This document shows positions 46,473 through 53,205 of a DNA stretch of 55,685 bases, piece after piece. This DNA is from Bacteroides sp. GTDB taxonomy: Bacteria > Bacteroidota > Bacteroidia > Bacteroidales > Muribaculaceae. Under the pieces are notes generated by a model. It was not told the DNA's origin. It was given only the letters and a program-made list of their open reading frames with translations, and did not search any database. Position 1 is the first letter of the stretch, and each line of letters begins with the position of its first letter. The DNA lies in the NCBI GenBank assembly GCA_023665145.1, contig JAMPEM010000005.1, positions 52,190 through 107,874 of the forward strand. The letters are read 5' to 3'. Position numbers and translations under genes: made by a program.

Positions 46473-47858
46473 TTGGACATTGACCCTTTACCGGCATCAA
46501 CGCCGACCATAAATTTAATGATATTGCTTGCTGATGCTATCAGCTTCCACGCCCCCGAGTCATTATCGTGGTTTGCTTGGGGCGCTATTGTAGCCATTGC
46601 GTTTTGCTGTCTGTTGCTTTCCGCTTTTGTCTCAGGTTCGGAAATTGCCTTTTTCGGATTGACAAAAAGCGAAATTGATGACCTTCGCGATGACGAAGAA
46701 AACAGTCGCAGTCGCCAAGCTTACAATCTGGTGGCACATTCCGAACAGCTACTCGCCACGATTCTGATTTCCAACAATCTGGTAAACATTACAATGGTCG
46801 TACTCCTGACCTTTGCAATCAACAGCACCATTACATTCACCAACACTGTAATGGAATTTTTGCTCCAGACCGTCTTCCTGACATTCCTGCTACTGCTTTT
46901 CGGCGAAATATTCCCCAAACTTCTGGCTCGCGGAAAGACACTCCAATGGGTGCAATTTGCCGCTCCGGGTGTCAATTTCCTTTACCATATTTTCTCACCA
47001 CTGAGCCGTTTTATGGTAAAAAGCACCGGGATAATAAACCGTATCGTGGCTAAAAAGGATGTCAGCATCTCTACCGATGAGCTTGAAAAAGCTCTTGAAA
47101 TATCCGATGTCCAGGAAGGGAAAGACAAGGAGATGCTCGAAGGAATTCTTTCTTTCGGTGAAAAAGAGGTCAGCGATATAATGATTTCTCGCGTGGATGT
47201 CACAGCAATAGAATTTCACGATAAATGGAGCGATGTGCTCAAGGTGATTCTCGAATCCGGTTTCTCCCGAATCCCGGTATATGACACCTCACAAGACAGC
47301 ATACGCGGTATTCTATATGCCAAAGACCTCCTGCCATATTTCGACAAGGCCGACGATAATTTCGAATGGCAATCGCTGCTGCGTGAACCATATTTCGTCC
47401 CCGAAAGCCGCATGATTGATGATTTGCTCGAAGATTTCCGTAAAAGGAAAATTCATATTGCCATCGTAATCGACGAATATGGCGGCACAAGGGGAATAGT
47501 TACCCTCGAAGACATCATTGAAGAGATAGTAGGCGAAATTGACGATGAATATGACGACAACGCCTCGATGTATAAGAAAATTGGCCCCGACACTTACATC
47601 TTTGACGCAAAAATTAACCTCCCCGATTTTTGTCGTATCACCGGAGTGGACGAAGAAGAGATTGAACAATACGCCGGAGACGCCGAAACTCTCGCCGGCC
47701 TGCTCCTCTCTATTAAAGGCGATTTCCCTGCCCGCAAGGAAGCTCTCTCATGTGGCAGATGCAAATTCCTCGTGCTCCGAATAGAACGTCACCGCATCAC
47801 ATCCGTCAGAGTAAACATCGAGCCTGAAAACTCTCAATCACAAGAAAATGGAGACTGA
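46473..47858 (+). CDS. gldE: GldE-like CNNM/CorC family membrane protein
   Basis: 461 residues with a TTG start at 46473; the resulting MDIDPLP opening resembles GldE proteins, but an ATG at 46521 cannot be excluded. N-terminal DUF21 domain with about four membrane segments (AIVAIAFCCLLLSAFVSGSEIAFFGL, LVNITMVVLLTFAI), two CBS domains (DIMISRVDVTAIEFHD..., PESRMIDDLLEDFRKRKIHIAIVIDEYGGTRGIVTLEDIIEEIVGEI) and a C-terminal CorC_HlyC domain. In gliding Bacteroidetes GldE is needed for motility; in non-gliding Bacteroidales it is kept, perhaps for ion transport or lipoprotein biogenesis. Confidence 0.87.
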   Translation: MDIDPLPASTPTINLMILLADAISFHAPESLSWFAWGAIVAIAFCCLLLSAFVSGSEIAFFGLTKSEIDDLRDDEENSRSRQAYNLVAHSEQLLATILISNNLVNITMVVLLTFAINSTITFTNTVMEFLLQTVFLTFLLLLFGEIFPKLLARGKTLQWVQFAAPGVNFLYHIFSPLSRFMVKSTGIINRIVAKKDVSISTDELEKALEISDVQEGKDKEMLEGILSFGEKEVSDIMISRVDVTAIEFHDKWSDVLKVILESGFSRIPVYDTSQDSIRGILYAKDLLPYFDKADDNFEWQSLLREPYFVPESRMIDDLLEDFRKRKIHIAIVIDEYGGTRGIVTLEDIIEEIVGEIDDEYDDNASMYKKIGPDTYIFDAKINLPDFCRITGVDEEEIEQYAGDAETLAGLLLSIKGDFPARKEALSCGRCKFLVLRIERHRITSVRVNIEPENSQSQENGD

Positions 47859-48519
47859 TTTTATCTATTGGAGACATATCCTCCCTCATGGCATCAAGAT
47901 TGAGGAGATATCCGGATGCGAAAACAAAGAGGGAGGTGTATGGCGCACCCTCGCCTATCAGGTTTATGGAGAAAATGGCAAGGACGGTTTCCGAAATATC
48001 TCTCATACAGAAGTCGGTGCTCCATTGCTTGAAGATAACCTCTCCAGAATATCTGTCACCCATACCGGCCACCTGTTGGCTGTTGCAACACTGCCCAAAA
48101 CACCGGAAGCTGATCTTACACAATTCAACCCTCGCACTGCTCTCGGAATCGATGCCGAACAAGAAGATCGCAAGAAAGTAATTGACCTTCGCCAACGATT
48201 TCTCAACGATGATGAGCTCGAAATGATACCGGCCGATGATGTTAAGCTTAACATAATGGCATGGACTGCAAAGGAAGCTCTATACAAAGCAGCATTATCC
48301 TCAGGACTCGATTGGCGGAACGATTATCGTATCCTTTCCCTCCCTCCCCTGCAGACTCAATTCCCTCTATCGGCCAAATTACCGCTCGGGAAAGGGGAAA
48401 TACGATTCGAAGACGGCACGTCTGCCCGGCTCGACATCTTCAGTTATCTCAGCGACGGATACATCATAACAGTTGCATTCTCTCCCAAATGCGCCAAATT
48501 TAAAAAGACCGTAAAATAA
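47848..48519 (+). CDS. 4'-phosphopantetheinyl transferase superfamily protein
   Basis: 223 residues. The magnesium and CoA-binding motifs are visible: GIDAEQED (residues ~98-105) and WTAKEALYKA (~138-147). It would load phosphopantetheine on carrier proteins. Its ATG overlaps the end of gldE by 11 bp, a pairing common in this phylum. Its 3' end overlaps a terminator for the convergent nuclease gene. Confidence 0.9.
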   Translation: METDFIYWRHILPHGIKIEEISGCENKEGGVWRTLAYQVYGENGKDGFRNISHTEVGAPLLEDNLSRISVTHTGHLLAVATLPKTPEADLTQFNPRTALGIDAEQEDRKKVIDLRQRFLNDDELEMIPADDVKLNIMAWTAKEALYKAALSSGLDWRNDYRILSLPPLQTQFPLSAKLPLGKGEIRFEDGTSARLDIFSYLSDGYIITVAFSPKCAKFKKTVK

Positions 48520-48530
48520 TTTTTACAGTC
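48502..48530 (-). terminator. Terminator for the orphan nuclease gene, inside the transferase 3' end
   Basis: GAC-GTAAAA/TTTTAC-GTC forms a stem at 48507-48530; on the minus strand it is followed by CTTTTTAAA (48502-48506). It lies 37 bp beyond the stop of the minus-strand gene at 48567. Confidence 0.6.
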
Positions 48531-48566
48531 TTGCTATTCTCCATTTTTTCTATCAGATCATTATAA

Positions 48567-48989
48567 TCATACTATTCTCCGCACATTGTTACACTCCGTC
48601 AGATGCATAATTGAAATCCCGAAATATCGCGCCTGAACGATTGTCCCCTCTGTAGGTATGGTATTACATATCATTATACCCATATTGGCTCGCAACAATC
48701 CAATTTTCGTTATCAAATCATTTAAATGATGCGTCTGGACACTCGACCTCAGATTCTTGCACTCCACGAGCGTCAAAAGGGAATATTTCTCATCCCCTGC
48801 ACAGTACGACTCAATACTGATATCGGTATCAACCACATTTCCGCACAAAGCTTTATATCGTCGGTGAAGAAAAATTCTCGAATTATCCGGATGAAACGGC
48901 AGCCTCCCCGCTTCCAATTCTCCTTTCAGATAACGATAGGCCACCTTCTCATACATCAGTCCGAGTCTACCGGAACTGTTAAGACTCAT
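48567..48989 (-). CDS. Small orphan PD-(D/E)XK nuclease-like protein
   Basis: 140 residues. An N-terminal helix (GLMYEKVAYRYLKGEL) is followed by VVDTDISIESY and YSLLTLVECKNLRSSV, matching a D...(E)xK restriction-endonuclease-type core (D in VDTDI, E-x-K in ECK), then a helix and IGLLRANMGIMICNT. It resembles the Mrr/type IV restriction nuclease catalytic domain without any DNA-binding or helicase domain. No methyltransferase is near. Its start lies 4 bp from the left end of the composite repeat element. Confidence 0.65.
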   Translation of the reverse strand: MSLNSSGRLGLMYEKVAYRYLKGELEAGRLPFHPDNSRIFLHRRYKALCGNVVDTDISIESYCAGDEKYSLLTLVECKNLRSSVQTHHLNDLITKIGLLRANMGIMICNTIPTEGTIVQARYFGISIMHLTECNNVRRIV

Positions 48990-48992
48990 TAA

Positions 48993-49274
48993 GAGGTTGT
49001 TTAATAATAAAACTTAAAATGATTCGTTTACAAAATTATTAAATGATTCAAGTTTCTCAAGTTGCCCTGCAACTTGGAAACTTGAGGTTTATGGTTTATA
49101 GTTTATGGTTTATGGAACGTCGTTGAGTTAAATTTTTCGATAATTTTCTAACCTCTAACCTTCAACCTCCTAACTTTTCGCAAGTTAAAACTTGCGAAAG
49201 TTGAGTTAAATGAATTATCATCAGCATTTTAACAATTTTATTCATTCAAAATATTTTAATTGTCAAACAACCTC
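48993..49274. mobile_element. Composite non-coding element with 10-bp terminal inverted repeats
   Basis: 282 bp bounded by GAGGTTGTTT (48993-49002) and its exact complement AAACAACCTC (49265-49274). The AT-rich arms inside are imperfect inverted copies of each other. The flanks TAA (48990-48992 and 49275-49277) could be a 3-bp target duplication. No ORF. The centre carries repeat copy B. The arms also occur without the centre at 50457. This looks like a MITE-type element; no matching transposase is present in the window. Confidence 0.6.
49046..49206 (+). repeat. Hairpin-ended repeat element, copy B
   Basis: Same sequence as copy A with four instead of six TTTAT(G/A)G heptamers and an intact second hairpin CGCAAGTT-AA-AACTTGCG. 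It sits between the arms of the composite element. Confidence 0.9.
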
Positions 49275-49429
49275 TAAAGCATAGATCTTATCTGCAATGC
49301 AAGAAGCAAAGCTCCCATTGCATAAAGAATCAATAATCCTCCATTGTAACGCGACGAACGTGTGTCACTCTTCTCTGTTGATTCATTCACAGAAAAAACA
49401 TTTGAGATAATACGCATAGCAGTTTTCAT
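49274..49429 (-). CDS. Small membrane protein, 51 residues
   Basis: Read from the ATG at 49429: MKTAMRIISNVFSVNESTEK, a polar stretch, then one hydrophobic segment GGLLILYAMGALLLALQI near the C-terminus. A longer frame to 49528 crosses the promoter and leader repeats and is rejected. No family recognised. Its stop codon TAG takes its last base from the end of the composite element. Confidence 0.65.
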   Translation of the reverse strand: MKTAMRIISNVFSVNESTEKSDTRSSRYNGGLLILYAMGALLLALQIRSML

Positions 49430-49433
49430 AATT

Positions 49434-49484
49434 GTTTTGTTTTGACGGTTATGTTTTGTTTTGACGGTTATGTTTTGTTTTGAC
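49434..49484. repeat. 19-bp tandem repeat in the leader of the small membrane protein gene
   Basis: GTTTTGTTTTGACGGTTAT at 49434-49452 and 49453-49471, plus the first 13 bases at 49472-49484. The array fills the predicted leader between the -7 box and the start codon. Confidence 0.9.
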
Positions 49485-49488
49485 AATG

Positions 49489-49496
49489 CAAAGTTA
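49489..49496 (-). promoter_or_regulatory. Putative -7 element for the small membrane protein
   Basis: TAACTTTGCA on the minus strand; no good -33 box. Transcription would start at about 49482, at the edge of the 19-bp repeats. Confidence 0.5.
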
Positions 49497-49602
49497 CAAC
49501 CGACATACTGCCACAGTATTGCACTCAAATGTTAAATTTACTTAACTAACCCCAAACTCCCTTGTTTCCGAGATACTATATATCCGAATCCGCTCATGAC
49601 AA

Positions 49603-49650
49603 ATGCGAAGCACCGAAATGTGGGGATAACCCACCTACGATACTTCGCAT
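49603..49650 (-). terminator. Branched hairpin after the Bax-inhibitor-1 gene
   Basis: ATGCGAAG (49603-49610) pairs with CTTCGCAT (49643-49650) and encloses GTGGG/CCCAC (49620-49634). Only a short T run follows on the minus strand; a terminator is likely but not certain. Confidence 0.5.
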
Positions 49651-49683
49651 CAAAATATAAATCAAGTTAACCGAAAACTCTAA

Positions 49684-50403
49684 TCAGTCTCTACTGCTTC
49701 CGAAAAAACGGAGCAAGAAAAGGAAAAGATTGATGAAATCAAGGTAGAGATTGAAAGCTCCCATCGTAGCGAGCTTATCGGCAGTCGCATTTTCAAGTCC
49801 TTGTGTATATGCAAGTTGCTTGATTTGCTGTGTATCCCATGCTGTCAATCCCACAAATATCAATACTCCGACAATCGACACAATCCATTCCAATGTACTG
49901 CTTTTGAGGAAAATATTCACCAACATTGCGATAATAAGGCCAAAAAGCGCCATCATCAAATATGTCCCCATTTTTGTAAGGTCGGACTTTGTGAAATATC
50001 CGTAAACAGACATCGCACCGAATGTTCCGGCAGTGATAAAGAAGGTATAAGCTATTGATCCGAGCTTATATACCAGGAAGATAGGCGCAAGCCACGCTCC
50101 CATCAAAGCGGAATAAACGAAGAATAGTGTCATGCAGGTGGCTGTCGACATCTTGGCAAATCTTACCGGTATCATTATCGCCATGGCGATCATTACGATA
50201 GGAATACCTATCAACATAATCGTATTGCCGAAGATAAAACTGATTGCTGCCGGACTTGATGCTACACCGAGCGCAACAAACGCAGTAATCAGCAAGCCGA
50301 TAAACATTCGCACATATACTCGCTTAAGAACGTCGGTTGCCGAAGTTTGGGCTACTGTTCTGCCGCCATAAAAGGGAGGCGGTGTCCCTTGATTGTAATC
50401 CAT
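49684..50403 (-). CDS. Bax inhibitor-1/YccA family membrane protein
   Basis: 239 residues with about seven membrane segments after a short N-terminus (MDYNQGTPPPFYGGRT). Recognised by FMIGLLI/ALGVASSPAA, the segment SALMGAWLAPIF and the C-terminal GLTAWDTQQIKQLA followed by ATMGAFNLYLDFINLFLFLLRFFG. E. coli YbhL/YccA relatives; suggested calcium leak or protease-modulating roles, not settled. Confidence 0.95.
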   Translation of the reverse strand: MDYNQGTPPPFYGGRTVAQTSATDVLKRVYVRMFIGLLITAFVALGVASSPAAISFIFGNTIMLIGIPIVMIAMAIMIPVRFAKMSTATCMTLFFVYSALMGAWLAPIFLVYKLGSIAYTFFITAGTFGAMSVYGYFTKSDLTKMGTYLMMALFGLIIAMLVNIFLKSSTLEWIVSIVGVLIFVGLTAWDTQQIKQLAYTQGLENATADKLATMGAFNLYLDFINLFLFLLRFFGSSRD

Positions 50404-50456
50404 AATTTATTCGTTTTGTTATGAGGTTGTTAAAAAAGATTTTTATTTATAAAGGG

Positions 50457-50555
50457 TGTTTAATAATAAAACTTAAAATGATTCATTCATAAAATCATTA
50501 AATTGATTGTTACCAATAATTTAACAATTTTATTCACTCAAAATATTTTACAAAC
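50457..50555. repeat. Arms of the composite element without the core
   Basis: Left arm TGTTTAATAATAAAACTTAA... (24 bases identical to 48999) and right arm TTTAACAATTTTATTCA-TCAAAATATTTTA match the arms at 48993-49274, but here they meet directly with no hairpin core between them. The terminal GAGGTTGTT is displaced to 50423. Confidence 0.8.
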
Positions 50556-50641
50556 TTTCGCCATTCACCATTCACTTGTATTTAGACAAATTCCGTGCCA
50601 AATGGTTTAGTGGTCGATAAAAATTACCTATTATTTCACTT

Positions 50642-50820
50642 AACTTTCACAAGTTTTAACTTGTGAAAGTTAGGAGTTTGAAGTTAGAAAGTTAAGAGTT
50701 TGCAGTTATGAAGTTAGAGAATTATCGAAAAATTTAATTCGAAGACGCTCTATAAATCATAAACCATAAACTATAAACCTCAAGTTACTCAAGTTGCCGG
50801 GCAACTTGAGAATCTTGAAT
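50642..50820 (-). repeat. Hairpin-ended repeat element, copy C (inverted)
   Basis: Same design as copies A and B on the minus strand, more diverged: first hairpin CTCAAGTTGCC/GGCAACTTGAG (50788-50810), heptamers TTTATAG, TTTATGG, TTTATGA, TTTATAG, a longer AAC-rich heptamer tract, and a second perfect 14-bp hairpin AACTTTCACAAGTT/AACTTGTGAAAGTT (50642-50671). It directly abuts the argS stop codon. Confidence 0.85.
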
Positions 50821-50822
50821 TA

Positions 50823-52598
50823 TTACATTCTCTCCGGCATCTCTATACCAAGAAGTCCGACTGCCCTACGCAAAGTGCGAGCCACTACCTTTGACAGCAA
50901 CAGACGTAATGCCCGTTTAGACGCATCCACCTCCTTCAGCACCGGGTGGTCATAATAGAATCTGTTGTAGGTCTTAGCCAAATCATAGCTATAATTGGCT
51001 ATCAAAGCCGGAGAATAACTTTTACCTGCTTCCGCCACTACCGATGGAAAATCTGCCAATTTCTGTATCAGCTGAGTCTCAATCTCATCCGGGGCAGCTT
51101 GAGCAGCCTCGTTTTCGTCAAAATCGCCTGCCTTGCGGAGCACGGAACGGATTCTGGCGTAGGTATATTGCAGGAACGGACCGGTATTGCCGTTGAAATC
51201 AATACTCTCTTTGGGATTAAACTGCATATCCTTGCGAGGGTCTACCTTAAGCAAGAAATATTTCAATGCTCCCAAACCTACCATACGAGCCACCTCGTCT
51301 GCCTCATCTTTCGTCATATCGGCAAACCTGTCGGCTGAAGCCTCCTTGGCATCTGCTATCATAGTGTCCATAAGATCATCGGCATCCACCACAGTACCTT
51401 CGCGCGATTTCATCTTTCCCTCCGGGAGATTCACCATGCCGTAGGAGAAATGAGTCAAATCCTTACCCCACTTGAACCCGAGCTTGTCAAGGAGCAGCGA
51501 GAGCACCTGGAAATGATAATTCTGCTCATTCCCCACCACATATATCATCTTGTCTATCGGATAATCGCGGAAACGTAATTTGGCCGTACCGATATCCTGA
51601 GTCATATAGACAGATGTTCCGTCACCGCGAAGAAGAAGTTTGTGGTCAAGACCATCCGCGGTAAGGTCGGCCCATACGGAATTATCCTCCTTACGATACA
51701 TGATACCTTTCTCAAGGCCACTGAGAACAAGATCCTTACCCTCCAGATAGGTGTCAGATTCATAATAGATTTTGTCGAAATCCACCCCCATACGTCTGTA
51801 TGTCTCGTCGAATCCTTCATAAACCCATTCATTCATCATCTTCCAGAGTTTACGAACCTCCGGATCCTTCTGTTCCCATTTGCGCAGCATCTCGCGAGCC
51901 TCAAGCATCAACGGAGCCTGAGCCTTAGCCTCATCCTCGCTCATCCCTTCTGCCTGAAGCGATTTGACCTCTTCGCGATAATGCTTGTCGAAAAGCACAT
52001 AGAAATCACCTATCAGATGATCACCCTTCTTGCCGGATGATTCGGGCGTTACACCTTCTCCCCATTTCTGCCAGGCAAGCATCGATTTGCAGATATGGAT
52101 GCCGCGGTCGTTCACGATATTTGTCTTTACGACCTTATATCCGTTGGCCTTCAGAATCTCTGAGAGTGAATATCCGAGAAGATTGTTACGCACATGCCCC
52201 AAATGAAGCGGTTTATTGGTGTTAGGCGAAGAATATTCCACCATCACCAATTCGGAATCATCCGTCGCCTCACGGAATCCGAATTTATCATCCGATGCTA
52301 TCCGGCACAACGTATCCACCCAATGAGAATCAGATATAGTAAGATTGAGAAATCCTTTGATTACATTAAATTTCTCTACTGTAGGCACATTCGCTACGAG
52401 CCATTCTCCAACTTCCGTCCCGGTCTGCTCCGGACTTTTGCGCGACGCACGCAACAATGGAAACATCATCGCTGTCAGATTCCCCTCAAACTCTTTCTTT
52501 GTAGCTGAAAGCTGCACACTTTCCTCTGATATTTCTGCATCATAGAGAGCTTTGAAAGCCTCTGCCACACCTCTCTTTATATCCTTTTCAATACTCAT
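50823..52598 (-). CDS. argS: Arginyl-tRNA synthetase
   Basis: 591 residues, class I synthetase. N-terminal Add-1 domain, signature SSPNTNKPLHLGHVRNNLLG (HLGH at 132-135), the KMSKS-like loop as KMKSREGTVV, and the C-terminal anticodon-binding DALR domain (YSYDLAKTYNRFYYDHPVL). Downstream of HU on the same strand; a promoter was not identified. Confidence 0.98.
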   Translation of the reverse strand: MSIEKDIKRGVAEAFKALYDAEISEESVQLSATKKEFEGNLTAMMFPLLRASRKSPEQTGTEVGEWLVANVPTVEKFNVIKGFLNLTISDSHWVDTLCRIASDDKFGFREATDDSELVMVEYSSPNTNKPLHLGHVRNNLLGYSLSEILKANGYKVVKTNIVNDRGIHICKSMLAWQKWGEGVTPESSGKKGDHLIGDFYVLFDKHYREEVKSLQAEGMSEDEAKAQAPLMLEAREMLRKWEQKDPEVRKLWKMMNEWVYEGFDETYRRMGVDFDKIYYESDTYLEGKDLVLSGLEKGIMYRKEDNSVWADLTADGLDHKLLLRGDGTSVYMTQDIGTAKLRFRDYPIDKMIYVVGNEQNYHFQVLSLLLDKLGFKWGKDLTHFSYGMVNLPEGKMKSREGTVVDADDLMDTMIADAKEASADRFADMTKDEADEVARMVGLGALKYFLLKVDPRKDMQFNPKESIDFNGNTGPFLQYTYARIRSVLRKAGDFDENEAAQAAPDEIETQLIQKLADFPSVVAEAGKSYSPALIANYSYDLAKTYNRFYYDHPVLKEVDASKRALRLLLSKVVARTLRRAVGLLGIEMPERM

Positions 52599-52691
52599 TT
52601 TCGGAGCGTTTTATTTTCTTTTTCGCTTTAATCGTCTGTTACATCTGAATATACACAACACATCTCTATCGACTGCCACTCTGACAACAAA

Positions 52692-52723
52692 GGCGACATC
52701 CCCTCTGCGGAGGGAGTGTCGTC
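52692..52723 (-). terminator. Candidate terminator of the HU gene
   Basis: GGCGACATCCCCTC/GAGGGAGTGTCGTC forms a long stem with two small mismatches and a TGCG loop, 25 bp beyond the HU stop. The T run is short (TTTGTTG). Confidence 0.55.
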
Positions 52724-52746
52724 TTATTTGTTCGTATAGGTGTATT

Positions 52747-53010
52747 TTATTTGCTCAGACCTGCTGAAGGTTTGAACTTAACGACCTTACGTGCGGGAAC
52801 GTTGATAAGCTCGCCGGTACGAGGATTCTTGCATACACGTGCCGGTTTCTCCACTTTTGCGAATGTTCCGAAGCCGAGAAGCTGTACCTTATCATCATTT
52901 GCAAGTGCTTGTTCGATGCTTTCAAGAACGGCATCAAGTGCTTTCTTGGCGTTCTCCTTGGTCAGAGATGCTTTTGCTGCTATCTCATTGACTAAATCAG
53001 TCTTTGTCAT
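52747..53010 (-). CDS. HU-family DNA-binding protein
   Basis: 87 residues: MTKTDLVNEIAAKASLTKENAKKALDAVLESIE, then the DNA-bending arm LGFGTFAKVEKPARVCKNPRTGELINVPARKVVKFKPSAGL. A standard-length HU/IHF-type nucleoid protein. Confidence 0.96.
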   Translation of the reverse strand: MTKTDLVNEIAAKASLTKENAKKALDAVLESIEQALANDDKVQLLGFGTFAKVEKPARVCKNPRTGELINVPARKVVKFKPSAGLSK

Positions 53011-53040
53011 ATCTAAATGTGTTGGTGTTTAATTCGGCCA

Positions 53041-53071
53041 CAAAACTAATAAAAAAAAACTTAATTTCAAA
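53041..53071 (-). promoter_or_regulatory. Promoter of the HU gene
   Basis: TTTG (53068-53071), 19 bp, TAGTTTTG (53041-53048) on the minus strand. Confidence 0.65.
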
Positions 53072-53122
53072 CTTTTAACAAAGAAAAGTGTACAAAATAC
53101 CCATTTTTTATGATTTCTTACG

Positions 53123-53156
53123 AAAAAACCCCGTAAGTCTCATGACTCACGGGGTT
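53123..53156 (-). terminator. Terminator of the exported binding protein gene
   Basis: AACCCCGT...ACGGGGTT with GTC/GAC inside and a TCAT loop; on the minus strand followed by TTTTTT. 50 bp beyond the stop codon. Confidence 0.9.
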
Positions 53157-53205
53157 AATCGTTGATTTATCGCAGCTTTTCGTCGCTGCTGTATTCTGTT
53201 AGGAA

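Noticed and set aside
46521..46523. ATG at 46521 as the gldE start
   Set aside because: Not excluded, but the TTG start gives a family-like N-terminus directly after the promoter.
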